Assembly (NCBI GenBank): GCA_964395915.1
Contig: CAYNDB010000016.1
Coordinates: 1-30,028, forward strand
DNA from: CAYNDB01 sp964395915
GTDB taxonomy: Bacteria > Nitrospinota_A > UBA7883 > JAJRTC01
Reading direction: 5' to 3'
Length of the DNA stretch: 30,028 bases
Positions 1 through 7,222 of the stretch are shown here, one piece after another. The position numbers were made by a program, and so were the translations under genes. Each line of letters starts with the position of its first letter. Position 1 is the stretch's first letter. The notes below the pieces were generated by a model. That model ran no database searches, was not told the DNA's origin, and was given only the letters and a program-made list of their open reading frames with translations.

Positions 1-201
1 GTCGTCCGTGTTCTGGTCTTTCGCGATTGCGAAAACACCGTCTCCTACGAAAGCCACGGAAAGGTCTTGCTCGTAAGCGGCCATGATAAGGATGGTCTCC
101 AACCCTTCATAGCTATAGATAGAGCCGTGTGGCGCCTTGCGCATCACGAACATTATTTTTTGTACGTTCTCGTTTTCTTCTTCTGTTATTTCTTCAGACA
201 T
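1..201 (-). CDS. dsrF: DsrF, sulfur relay protein (5' part only)
   Basis: This is the N-terminal 67 residues of a DsrF/TusC-like protein; the gene continues past the left edge of the window. The start is the ATG at 201, 17 bases after the dsrE stop codon, with a G-rich run upstream as a possible ribosome site. After an acidic leader (SEEITEEENENVQK) comes the family-typical beta strand IMFVMRKAPHGS, then YEGLETILIMAAYEQD and VAFVGDGVFAI, which match the first half of the DsrE/DsrF fold. In sulfur oxidizers DsrE, DsrF and DsrH form a cytoplasmic hexamer that passes sulfane sulfur to DsrC. The dsrE-dsrF order supports the call, and dsrH would be expected just outside the window. The fold assignment is firm; the DsrF subtype rests partly on gene order. 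Confidence 0.82.
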   Translation of the reverse strand, partial: MSEEITEEENENVQKIMFVMRKAPHGSIYSYEGLETILIMAAYEQDLSVAFVGDGVFAIAKDQNTDD

Positions 202-218
202 TGTAAAACCCCGATGTT

Positions 219-572
219 TTAACCAAACGTTACGAGACGATCCGCCCCGATGGTCATATCCGTTAATTGGCCGAGACCGGAAATCCTGGTCCCTTCCACG
301 ATGTGGTCGTCCCGTATCCCACGGCGTTTGGACGCGGCGATGCACGCGACAATATCGACTCCCCCCTTGCCAAGCTCGCCCCATCTTTTTTGTATATTAC
401 GGTCGTCCGAAGGCGGGTCGGCCATGTCGCTCACGTTCGAAACACCGTCATGATAGAAGAAGACTCCGATTATCTCATGTCCTTTAGCCTGCGCCGCCTT
501 GATGAAATGATAGGCCGAATCGGCCGCCTGATGGTTGTATGGCCCTTCTAGCACCTGAACAGCTAATTTCAT
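219..572 (-). CDS. dsrE: DsrE, sulfurtransferase subunit of DsrEFH
   Basis: The 117-aa product has the length and sequence of DsrE/TusD. Visible signatures are an N-terminal strand (LAVQVLEGPYNHQAADSAY), the segment GHEIIGVFFYHDGV, and VDIVACIAASKRRGI with Cys77. That Cys corresponds to the persulfide-carrying Cys78 of Allochromatium DsrE and E. coli TusD. The catalytic residue is therefore kept, so this should be an active sulfur carrier rather than a structural paralog. The established role is to take sulfane sulfur from TusA/rhodanese-type donors and hand it to DsrC in the cytoplasm, feeding oxidative (reverse) DsrAB. It lies on the same strand as dsrN and just upstream of dsrF. About 290 AT-rich bases precede it and may hold its own promoter. 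Its presence beside a dsrD-containing operon is unusual. Confidence 0.92.
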   Translation of the reverse strand: MKLAVQVLEGPYNHQAADSAYHFIKAAQAKGHEIIGVFFYHDGVSNVSDMADPPSDDRNIQKRWGELGKGGVDIVACIAASKRRGIRDDHIVEGTRISGLGQLTDMTIGADRLVTFG

Positions 573-688
573 TACTATCCTTTCTCAGACTTTAGATAAT
601 GCAATGATTAACAAATGTCAAAATGAATTATATATAAAGCAATATGCGGGCTTTAGTTTTAACAAACATTCGTTATTTCAAATAGATA

Positions 689-714
689 TAAAATATAGAT
701 GTAAAATATAGAGG
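689..714. repeat. Two tandem 13-bp AT-rich repeats upstream of dsrE
   Basis: TAAAATATAGATG (689-701) is followed directly by TAAAATATAGAGG (702-714), differing at one position. A looser third copy may precede them. They lie in the AT-rich non-coding stretch 573-858, about 120-140 bases upstream of the dsrE start as read on the minus strand. That stretch also has a TATAAT-like hexamer on the minus strand near 612-617 without a good -35 element. Function is unknown; they could be a direct-repeat operator or chance in AT-rich DNA. Confidence 0.4.
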
Positions 715-858
715 AAAGATTCAGAAAAATAACCTGAAACGCCATTTTTTGTTGAGACCATTCGCATAACCTTTTGTCACGCAAACTCGGGGAAATATAA
801 GGCCGCCATTCTGAGGAGCTACTTTTCTGACGTCAGACAAAGGCTTTTGGTTGATTTG

Positions 859-1092
859 TTAATCCAGAGAGGCGGCATGATAGATCATATTGTTTTCATC
901 CACGCACACGGCGTAGGTTCCATCGCTTTCTCAAGTGGATTCACCGAACCGCTCTTCTATATGTGTTTCGCGGCCTTCTTTCTTGCAGGCGGGGCATAGC
1001 CCGTCACCAGCAAGATATGACATTTTGAGAGCTTCCTGGTCAGAGGCGTTCGTGCCCCAGATAATTGGCCGATATTTAGTTTCGCATTTCAT
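859..1092 (-). CDS. Small zinc-ribbon-like ORF interrupted by an in-frame TGA
   Basis: From an ATG at 1092 a reading frame runs 53 codons to a TGA at 931-933. It then continues in the same frame for 23 more sense codons to a TAA at 859-861. The first part has Cys3 and a CPAC motif followed by charged residues; the part after the TGA (DGTYAVCVDENNMIYHA) also looks protein-like and adds another Cys. A TGG-to-TGA change would explain the interruption, so it may be a recent pseudogene or a sequencing error. TGA recoding is less likely, although a small bulged hairpin (900-917) follows the TGA. I do not recognise the family. It sits 14 bases after a 66-aa ORF and in line with dsrN and dsrE. Confidence 0.35.
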
Positions 1093-1106
1093 CTTTTTAT
1101 GTATAC

Positions 1107-1307
1107 CTACTTTTTATGTGTTCGTAAAAGTATTTTATTCATTTTTCGTTTGCGGGTTCCGGCGACCTTGCATTTGCACGGTCTGCCATTCTCAGGGTCA
1201 CAGCAAAGCTCCCTCGTCTTTCTGTTATCGGAAGATAAAATCCGTCGCTTTACTTTAAGTGTCGGTTTCCCGTTATTCAATTGAGACGAAAGTTTGATAT
1301 CAGGCAT
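1107..1307 (-). CDS. Small basic cysteine-containing protein, unknown
   Basis: This 66-aa ORF has an ATG preceded at suitable distance by an AGAGAAA ribosome-site-like sequence. The product is basic (many Lys/Arg, with TRKRK near the end) and has a cluster of four cysteines, CC followed by C-x-C (LCCDPENGRPCKCK), which could bind a metal. No signal peptide or membrane segment is visible. It lies 50 bases after the dsrN stop and 14 bases before the TGA-interrupted ORF, all on the minus strand, so it could be carried on a dsrN-dsrE-dsrF transcript. I do not recognise a family. The length is short enough that a chance ORF cannot be excluded. Confidence 0.4.
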   Translation of the reverse strand: MPDIKLSSQLNNGKPTLKVKRRILSSDNRKTRELCCDPENGRPCKCKVAGTRKRKMNKILLRTHKK

Positions 1308-1357
1308 TTAACATTTCTCTTTTATATCTATAAAACTTCGATTTTCATTATACTATT

Positions 1358-2770
1358 TTATTTGTGTGAGAGCATCTGTTCCACACCATTTGCCACAGTG
1401 CGATTAACTTTTCGGGCAAGCTTAATAAAATCGGTGGCCCATGTGGGCGCCCCGCAATAGTGATGGTGCGCGTAGGAGGCCAAAACATTTTTGTATAACA
1501 TTCCGTCTTTTCCTTCGGCAATTCCGGCGCCCCGTGTGACATTCCACGCGTATTTTATATCGGGGCTTATATTTACAGCCTTTGAATGGTGGAACTCATG
1601 ACAGTGAACCTCGCCTTTTGGCGAATGCCAGCCGCACTGGCCTGTCGATTCAAGATTCATATACCCCAGCCCCATTGGCTTTTTCGTCATTTCGATGTCA
1701 CACGGCAAGGCGCCGACCATATCTCTTTTCTCACCTTTCCATGAGATCGACCGCGCAAGATACATCATGCCGCCGCACTCGGCGTATACAGGCAATCCGT
1801 TTTCGATCTCGGTTTTGACCTGATTCCTCAAAGCCTTGTTTTGTTCAAGTTTGTCCATGAACACCTCAGGAAAGCCGCCGCCTATATACAAGGCGTTCAC
1901 TTCCGGAAGTTTATTATCTGAAACAGGGCTGAAAGGGATAAGCTCCGCGCCGCCCTCATCGAGCGCATCAAGGTTTTCCGGATAATAGAAATTAAACGCA
2001 TGATCCATGGCAACGCCAATTTTCAAGGTGTGAACATCGCTATTTCTGTGGCACGGCTCCACTTCCGGCAATGGCTCAACTTGCCTGGCGATTTCCAGCA
2101 ACCTGTCCATATTGCAATTACTGTTAATGGTTTCACCGATAACACCGATCTTTTTTGTCAGCGAAGGGTCTTCCTTGATCGGCACCAACCCCAGATGCCT
2201 CTCCAGCAGTCCTATTTCCTCCGGTAATTTAGGGATCACTCCCAGGATTTCCATTCCGATATATTTGTCAATCGCCTGCCTGAGTTTTGACTCATGCCTC
2301 GAACTTCCAACCTTGTTAAGTATCACTCCAGCGATATTAAGGTTTGGGTCGAATCGTGTATAACCAAAAAGTAATGCGGCGATTCCTCGGTTCATGCGTG
2401 ATGCGTCCACCACCAAAATTACAGGAGCTTCAAGCAGATGCGCCAGCCCGGCGGTGCTGTCCACTCCATCCAGGCGCAGGCCGTCAAAAAGCCCGAGATT
2501 CCCCTCGATTACAGATAGTTCCGCGCCTTCCGAGGCGGATTGAAAGGCGCGCAGGATGTTTTCATCTCCCATCATGTGGAAATCGAGATTTCTACAATCC
2601 CTTCTGCTTGCGGCGGTCATCCACATGGGGTCGATATAGTCCGGCCCTTTCTTAAATGATTGAATTATCAAGTCATGTTTATAGAAAGCGTCACACAGAC
2701 CGAGTGAAACAGTTGTTTTCCCGGCGCTACGATGGGGGCCTGCGATAATCAGTCTTGGGATATTGAACAC
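1358..2770 (-). CDS. dsrN: DsrN, siroheme (cobyrinate a,c-diamide synthase-like) amidase
   Basis: The 470-aa protein has the two-domain architecture of the CobB/CbiA family. An N-terminal P-loop ATPase domain carries GPHRSAGKTT (residues 11-20) and the substrate loop KKGPDYIDPMW (residues 40-50). A C-terminal class I glutamine amidotransferase-like domain has the nucleophile Cys332 in YAECGGMMYL. Homologs in dsr loci are called DsrN and are thought to amidate siroheme to the siro(heme)-amide used by DsrAB; a role in cobamide synthesis is the alternative. Divergent placement from dsrA favours DsrN. The start is the GTG at 2770, preceded by CAGGCAGG at good spacing. An ATP- and glutamine-dependent cytoplasmic enzyme is expected. 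Confidence 0.88.
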   Translation of the reverse strand: MFNIPRLIIAGPHRSAGKTTVSLGLCDAFYKHDLIIQSFKKGPDYIDPMWMTAASRRDCRNLDFHMMGDENILRAFQSASEGAELSVIEGNLGLFDGLRLDGVDSTAGLAHLLEAPVILVVDASRMNRGIAALLFGYTRFDPNLNIAGVILNKVGSSRHESKLRQAIDKYIGMEILGVIPKLPEEIGLLERHLGLVPIKEDPSLTKKIGVIGETINSNCNMDRLLEIARQVEPLPEVEPCHRNSDVHTLKIGVAMDHAFNFYYPENLDALDEGGAELIPFSPVSDNKLPEVNALYIGGGFPEVFMDKLEQNKALRNQVKTEIENGLPVYAECGGMMYLARSISWKGEKRDMVGALPCDIEMTKKPMGLGYMNLESTGQCGWHSPKGEVHCHEFHHSKAVNISPDIKYAWNVTRGAGIAEGKDGMLYKNVLASYAHHHYCGAPTWATDFIKLARKVNRTVANGVEQMLSHK

Positions 2771-2886
2771 TTTACCTGCCTGTTGTAAATAATGGATTGA
2801 AATACCATTTAAAACATAATATTACAGCATTTGGATGATTCGCCGCCAATCTCGATTCACCATGTGTAAAATTTGGTGGGGAAATA

Positions 2887-2914
2887 TTGTCTGAGTGTGA
2901 TAAAAATATTATAC
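2887..2914 (+). promoter_or_regulatory. Possible distal sigma70-type promoter for dsrA
   Basis: TTGTCT (2887-2892) is separated by 16 bases from TTATAC (2909-2914), a reasonable match to -35/-10 elements. Transcription from here would give a leader of about 310 bases before dsrA, which contains the GATTC/GAATC inverted repeat. This is a pattern match only. Confidence 0.3.
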
Positions 2915-3109
2915 CAATTATCGCTTTATGGTTGGCCGCTGATTCTTTAGAATCGTTTTGCTAAAATGATCATCAAATAGCGGCATATGAGCTTTTTCGC
3001 CCAAATTGTGGCGGATCGGTTTTTGTCGGCAATTCTTTCTGCCTTAAGCTCAAATATAGCTGGTTTTTTTTGGTGGACGGTACCGGATACAAAAGCTGAG
3101 GAATCGGCT

Positions 3110-3138
3110 TTGTAAGATATTTAACAGATCGATATTTT
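3110..3138 (+). promoter_or_regulatory. Possible proximal promoter for dsrA
   Basis: TTGTAA (3110-3115), a 17-base spacer and TATTTT (3133-3138) form a moderate sigma70-like match about 97 bases before the dsrA start. Spacing is ideal but both hexamers deviate from consensus, which would suit an activator-dependent promoter. Inference from pattern only. Confidence 0.28.
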
Positions 3139-3234
3139 TATTGACGGGATGTGGAGTATAACAAAGCGGAAGTGCGCAGGATCGGCGCTGTCTCTTCCGT
3201 TACTTCACAGGTAATTTGCTGAGGGAGGTTTTAT

Positions 3235-4452
3235 ATGTCCGATTCTACTACGGTGACTCCTCTATTGGATGAGCTTGAAAATGGCGCTTGGCCCAGTTTC
3301 GTAACCGAAATGAAAAAAATGGCTGTTCGTAAACCAATGGTTAAGGATTTACTGAATCAGCTGGAACACTCCTACCGGGACAGGGTTGGCTACTGGAAAC
3401 ATGGCGGCCTCGTCGGCGTCACAGGTTATGGAGCCGGTGTCATAGGGCGATATTCCGCTAAAGCTGCGGAATATCCCGATGTGGCGCAGTTTCATACGAT
3501 GAGGATCAACATGCCGGCCGGATGGTTTTATACGTCGGACGCAATCCGACAGCTTTGCGATATCTGGGACAAACACGGCTCTGGCCTCACCAATATGCAT
3601 GGCACTACAGGCGATATTATTTTCCTAGGAGCCACTACCGAGGCTCTTGAACCATGTTTCCAGGAGCTTACTCATGCTGGATGGGATCTTGGCGGCTCTG
3701 GTTCGGCGGTTCGCACACCGTCGACATGCGTTGGCCCCGCAAGGTGTGAATGGTCTTGTTTCGACACGTTGGACATGTGCTACAACATCACCATGGAACA
3801 TCAGGACAACATGCATCGCCCCGCTTTCCCTTATAAATTCAAATTCAAATTCTCAGGATGCGCAAATGACTGCACCGCATCAATCGCCCGCTCCGACCTG
3901 TCCGTTATAGGAACCTGGAGAGACGAGATTCAGATTGATCAGGATGCGGTTAAAGAATATCTCGACAACGGCAAGAACATCAAAGGCGAAGTCGTTAAGA
4001 TGTGTCCTACCCGTTGTATCGAGCTTGAGGGGGACAAGATCGTTATAGAAGACGCTGAATGCACCAAGTGCATGCACTGCATAAACGTCCTTCCAAAAGC
4101 TCTTCGCCCTGGTAAGGATCGTGGAGCCACGATACTAATCGGCGGCAAAGCCCCGATTGTCGAAGGAGCGTTGCTCTCCTCGGTTCTTGTGCCGTTCATT
4201 AAACTTGAGGCCCCTTACACTGAGTTCCATGAAATCGTTGAAAGAATCATAGAATTCTGGGACGAGCACGGGATGAACCGTGAACGTGTAGGTGAGCTTA
4301 TCCAGCGTGTTGGATTCGGCAATTTTATTGAAGAGATCGAAATTGACCCGGTCCCCGAGATGGTAAAGGCTCCGCGCGACAATCCATACGTCTTCTACGA
4401 TGAATATTTTGAGGAAGGCGACGAGGATGACGAGGATGAGGATGACGAGTAA
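3235..4452 (+). CDS. dsrA: Dissimilatory sulfite reductase alpha subunit
   Basis: The 405-aa product is DsrA, the alpha subunit of the cytoplasmic siroheme enzyme that interconverts sulfite and DsrC-linked sulfur. Signatures are GSGLTNMHGTTGDI (115-128), the siroheme/[4Fe-4S] cysteines C165-x5-C171 and C209-x3-C213 (GCANDCTAS), and the inserted ferredoxin domain with CPTRC (257-261) and CTKCMHC (276-282). The ATG at 3235 has a GGGAGG site seven bases upstream. The C-terminus is odd: after NPYVFYDEYF it ends in a 12-residue tail of only Glu, Asp and Gly, encoded by repeating GAGGATGAC-like units. dsrB follows 86 bases later, with an AT-rich hairpin (4459-4465 with 4475-4481) in the gap. Whether the enzyme is of reductive or oxidative lineage needs a tree; adjacent dsrD argues for reductive. 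Confidence 0.98.
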   Translation: MSDSTTVTPLLDELENGAWPSFVTEMKKMAVRKPMVKDLLNQLEHSYRDRVGYWKHGGLVGVTGYGAGVIGRYSAKAAEYPDVAQFHTMRINMPAGWFYTSDAIRQLCDIWDKHGSGLTNMHGTTGDIIFLGATTEALEPCFQELTHAGWDLGGSGSAVRTPSTCVGPARCEWSCFDTLDMCYNITMEHQDNMHRPAFPYKFKFKFSGCANDCTASIARSDLSVIGTWRDEIQIDQDAVKEYLDNGKNIKGEVVKMCPTRCIELEGDKIVIEDAECTKCMHCINVLPKALRPGKDRGATILIGGKAPIVEGALLSSVLVPFIKLEAPYTEFHEIVERIIEFWDEHGMNRERVGELIQRVGFGNFIEEIEIDPVPEMVKAPRDNPYVFYDEYFEEGDEDDEDEDDE

Positions 4453-4538
4453 AATCTCGTTTTATCTGAATAACATAAAACTCTCCGTCGGATAGTTTGG
4501 CGGGGTTAAGAATAACGAACTAAATAAGGTTAAATAAT

Positions 4539-5627
4539 ATGGCTGACGCTCCTGCGAAACAAGAGAGAATTACGGATATCGGGCCGCCTCACTATAAGAA
4601 ATTTCTGCCGCCCGTTATTAAGGAAAACTATGGCAAATGGCTTTGGCACGACATCCCAAGGCCTGGCGTTCTCGTGCATTGCGCTGAATCAGGCGCAAAG
4701 ATTTGGACTGTTCGCGCCGGCACGGCAAGGCTGCTGAGTGTAGACACCTTGCGTGAATACGCCGAGATCGCTGATAAATATTGCGACGGGCATCTGCGTT
4801 TTACAAGCCGTAACAACGTCGAATTCCTTACCAGCAAAGAAGAAAACGTAGCTCCGATGATTGAAGAGCTTGAGTCTAAAGGTCATCCTGTGGGCGGCAC
4901 GGCCAACTCCATAAGCTCAATCGTCCATACCCAAGGCTGGGTCCACTGCCATACATCCGCCACCGACGCTTCCGGCGTGGTCAAGGCGGTCATGGATGAG
5001 GTGATCGACCATTTCAGGAGTCACAAGCTTCCGAACAGGGTACGCATAGCTTTAGCGTGTTGCCTCAATATGTGCGGCGCCGTTCATTGTTCCGATATAG
5101 CAATACTCGGAATTCACCGCAGGCCGCCTCATGTGAACGATGAAAATCTTAAAAACCTTTGCGAGATCCCGACTACTATCGCCTCATGTCCAACAGCGGC
5201 GATCAAGCCGGTTACTGTCGACGGCAAACCGTCTGTCGAGGTTGACGAAGACAAGTGCATGTATTGCGGAAACTGTTACACGACATGTCCCGCCATGCCG
5301 ATATCCGATCCATTAAACGACGGACTATCCATTTGGGTAGGTGGAAAGGTGTCCAGCGCCAGGTCCATGCCGACCTTTTCGAAGCTTGCGATACCGTTCC
5401 TGCCGAACAATCCGCCACGCTGGCCCGAGACGGTGGAAGCGGTTGTGAATATCCTTGAAACATATGCCAAGGGCGCCAAGGACTGGGAGCGTGTTGGTGA
5501 GTGGATAGAGCGTATCGGGTGGCCCAGGTTCTTCAGGGAAACCGGTATTGAATTTACCAAGTACCATATAGACGATTTCAAAGGCTCCGCGCGCACTTTG
5601 ATGAACTCACCCGCTTTCAAGCGGTGA
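4539..5627 (+). CDS. dsrB: Dissimilatory sulfite reductase beta subunit
   Basis: The 362-aa DsrB pairs with DsrA in the alpha2beta2 sulfite reductase and carries the catalytic siroheme site. Visible features are HTQGWVHCHTSATD (130-143), the cluster-binding motif CCLNMCG (174-180) followed by VHCSDIAILGIHRRPP, and a ferredoxin domain with SCPTAAI and CMYCGNC-x3-C (240-250). All expected cysteines are present, so the subunit should be functional. The C-terminal segment WERVGEWIERIGWPRFF is typical of the family. The start ATG lies behind an AAGG-like site. The next gene, dsrD, begins 82 bases later after a stable hairpin, giving the order dsrA-dsrB-dsrD seen in sulfate and sulfite reducers. 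Confidence 0.98.
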   Translation: MADAPAKQERITDIGPPHYKKFLPPVIKENYGKWLWHDIPRPGVLVHCAESGAKIWTVRAGTARLLSVDTLREYAEIADKYCDGHLRFTSRNNVEFLTSKEENVAPMIEELESKGHPVGGTANSISSIVHTQGWVHCHTSATDASGVVKAVMDEVIDHFRSHKLPNRVRIALACCLNMCGAVHCSDIAILGIHRRPPHVNDENLKNLCEIPTTIASCPTAAIKPVTVDGKPSVEVDEDKCMYCGNCYTTCPAMPISDPLNDGLSIWVGGKVSSARSMPTFSKLAIPFLPNNPPRWPETVEAVVNILETYAKGAKDWERVGEWIERIGWPRFFRETGIEFTKYHIDDFKGSARTLMNSPAFKR

Positions 5628-5650
5628 CGCTCTGATATTTGTTTATTACG

Positions 5651-5673
5651 GGGGGGCGTTATTGACGCTCCCC
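5651..5673 (+). promoter_or_regulatory. Stable hairpin between dsrB and dsrD
   Basis: GGGGGGCGT (5651-5659) pairs with ACGCTCCCC (5665-5673) as a nine-pair stem with one G-U wobble and a five-base loop. No T tract follows, so it is probably not an intrinsic terminator. A 3'-stabilising or processing element setting dsrAB mRNA above dsrD is a reasonable reading. Confidence 0.55.
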
Positions 5674-5709
5674 GGCTTTAAGTTAAACTGGAAAAGTGTT
5701 AGGAGGAAC

Positions 5710-5958
5710 ATGGCAGACGCGCCGACAATAGATCAGTTAGCCGACGATATTTTCGATATCCTGAAAATGACAGCGGGAAAAAAGAAATTAAAGGCTGGCG
5801 ACCTGACAAAAGAAATGATTAAAAAATATGGCGATGTCGTAAACAAAAAAATGTGCAAGGAGGCCATAAGAAAGAATATGGACTCTGGTAGAACTATTTA
5901 CGAATATTTCGGCGGAAGCTTCATCGGCTTGCCGCGGGAAGAAGGCGCCTCTAAGTAA
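5710..5958 (+). CDS. dsrD: DsrD, allosteric activator of sulfite reductase
   Basis: The 82-aa product matches the small winged-helix protein DsrD (usually about 78 aa), with family-like stretches ILKMTAGKKKLKAGDLTKEM and KYGDVVNKKMCKEAIRKNMD and a C-terminal EYFGGSFIGLP. Work on Archaeoglobus/Desulfovibrio-type systems shows DsrD stimulates DsrAB in the reducing direction rather than acting as a DNA-binding regulator. The start chosen is the ATG at 5710, with AGGAGG (5701-5706) directly upstream; the open frame extends back to 5662 but has no ribosome site there. DsrB, DsrD and the 59-aa protein further downstream begin with almost the same residues (MADA). DsrD is a marker of sulfite reduction, so its presence with dsrE/dsrF and dsrL matters for interpreting the pathway. 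Confidence 0.95.
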   Translation: MADAPTIDQLADDIFDILKMTAGKKKLKAGDLTKEMIKKYGDVVNKKMCKEAIRKNMDSGRTIYEYFGGSFIGLPREEGASK

Positions 5959-6110
5959 CGACGTAGACCACGAAGGTCTGTGTTTGTCTTGTTTTCCACT
6001 GGAGACGTTTGGTGGCGGGCGGGCGCGTTTGGGTTAGTGTGGATTTTCTATTCTCCATAAACGTTTATGTATGGGGCTGGCTTTCTACTTAAAGTTTGCA
6101 AGGGGTTTGG

Positions 6111-6464
6111 GTGTCAAAAAATTCAGGCATATTGGCTGTAGTGGTCTTTCTTATCATTCTGGCCTTTCCGTTTTTTTATAATGCGTTAAGCGGCGGGTTA
6201 GGGAGCGGAGCGGTGGCCGAGCCAAAACTTAAGATCACTAAAAAAGGCGACTGTATCCGGGAAACAGAATGGATGCGCCACAACCACATGAAACTGCTTA
6301 TGCACACGCGTGACGATGTTGTGCGGAGGGGTATTCGAAAGGCGAACGAGGGCATACAGGGTTGCCGGTCGTGCCACGAAAAACGAGGCGAGTTCTGCGA
6401 CAAATGTCACGAATACGTAGGAGTGGACCCGGAATGCTGGAACTGTCATAACTATCCAACCTGA
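6111..6464 (+). CDS. dsrJ: DsrJ, periplasmic triheme cytochrome c
   Basis: With the GTG at 6111 as start (AAGGGG six bases upstream; a TTG at 6096 is possible but lacks a site), the product has 117 residues. An uncleaved N-terminal anchor (residues about 6-25, hydrophobic) is followed by a periplasmic domain with three heme-binding motifs CRSCH (85-89), CDKCH (96-100) and CWNCH (109-113). The segment GDCIRETEWMRHNHM contains Cys48, matching the conserved cysteine that gives DsrJ its unusual His/Cys-ligated heme. DsrJ is the periplasmic cytochrome of the DsrMKJOP transmembrane complex. It is followed 11 bases later by dsrO. Here the JOP half of the complex follows dsrABD rather than dsrMK. Confidence 0.95.
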   Translation: MSKNSGILAVVVFLIILAFPFFYNALSGGLGSGAVAEPKLKITKKGDCIRETEWMRHNHMKLLMHTRDDVVRRGIRKANEGIQGCRSCHEKRGEFCDKCHEYVGVDPECWNCHNYPT

Positions 6465-6475
6465 AAAAAATAATT

Positions 6476-7222
6476 ATGAGTATAGATAGACGAGACTTCT
6501 TGCTTATAGGCACAGTGATGACCGCTGGCACGTTTGTGTCCGCCGGTCTGCCCGCATTATCGAACGCTGCGATAAATGGGGAAGCTCCTTCCGCCAAAGG
6601 GAAAAACCAATGGGGCATGGTCATCGATATCAGCAAATGCGATCCGGATTGCAACGCCTGTGTTAAGGCTTGCGACAAGGAAAATAATATTCGTCATTTC
6701 CCGGAGCCGGAGCTTGATATCCACTGGATTCGTCAGATCAAGTTTAAGCAACGCGGAGTCAAAGACGCCGAAGAGCGATCGCTTCCCGCTATGTGCTTTC
6801 ATTGCGAGAACCCGCCATGCGCTCATGTCTGTCCGGTGGCGGCCACTTTTAAACGAGACGACGGGATAGTGCTTGTCGACAAACATCGTTGCATTGGTTG
6901 CCGCTATTGCATGATCGCCTGTCCATACAAGGCGAGGTCATTTGTCTCCAAACATGTGGAGCATCAACCGGGGGATAACATGGACGTGCCGTTAAGAATG
7001 CATGGTGTGGTGGAGAAATGTACCTTCTGTGTGCACAGAGTAGATAAAGGGCTTGAGCCCGCGTGTGTTGAAGCGTGTAAAAAAGATGGTGGTGGTGGAA
7101 TGGTTTTTGGAGATTTCAGCGATGAGAACAGCGAAATATCCAGGGCGGTACGTTCCAGCAAGGCCCAGCAGCTTCGCGCGGATCTCGGGACAAACCCGCG
7201 TGTGTTCTACCTGGGGGTGTAA
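6476..7222 (+). CDS. dsrO: DsrO, Tat-exported iron-sulfur subunit of DsrMKJOP
   Basis: The 248-aa protein begins with a twin-arginine signal (DRRDFLLIG, residues 4-12, then a hydrophobic stretch to about residue 32), so it is folded before export to the periplasm. The mature part has sixteen cysteines in four ferredoxin-type groups: C-x3-C-x2-C-x3-C (SKCDPDCNACVKAC), CFHCENPPCAHVC, CIGCRYCMIAC, and CTFCVHR followed by ACVEAC. This is the pattern of the four-cluster DmsB/NrfC/PsrB-like family. DsrO is thought to pass electrons between the DsrJ cytochrome and DsrP in the membrane. The stop codon abuts the dsrP ATG directly, indicating translational coupling. Confidence 0.95.
   Translation: MSIDRRDFLLIGTVMTAGTFVSAGLPALSNAAINGEAPSAKGKNQWGMVIDISKCDPDCNACVKACDKENNIRHFPEPELDIHWIRQIKFKQRGVKDAEERSLPAMCFHCENPPCAHVCPVAATFKRDDGIVLVDKHRCIGCRYCMIACPYKARSFVSKHVEHQPGDNMDVPLRMHGVVEKCTFCVHRVDKGLEPACVEACKKDGGGGMVFGDFSDENSEISRAVRSSKAQQLRADLGTNPRVFYLGV

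Larger units (their letters stand above)
2771..3234. other. Divergent dsrN/dsrA regulatory region, non-coding
   Basis: These 464 bases separate the dsrN GTG from the dsrA ATG and hold no convincing gene. They contain two promoter-like sequences on the plus strand (listed separately), an inverted repeat GATTC-TTTA-GAATC at 2941-2954, an ATGATCAT palindrome at 2966-2973, and long T runs near 3064-3071. The dsrA ribosome site GGGAGG lies just before its ATG. The length and inverted repeats suggest regulated divergent promoters or a structured dsrA leader; no known riboswitch or FNR-type box could be recognised. Confidence 0.6.

Noticed and set aside
900..917. SECIS element after the in-frame TGA
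   Set aside because: Stem and bulge position are suggestive, but the apical loop lacks the usual GGU-type bases and the product is not a known selenoprotein, so it is kept only as a hypothesis.
5662..5709. Longer DsrD start
   Set aside because: AGGAGG sits directly before the ATG at 5710 and the shorter protein matches the family length.
5965..5979. AGACC/GGTCT hairpin between dsrD and dsrJ as terminator
   Set aside because: Five-pair stem followed by a mixed T/G stretch; too weak to call.
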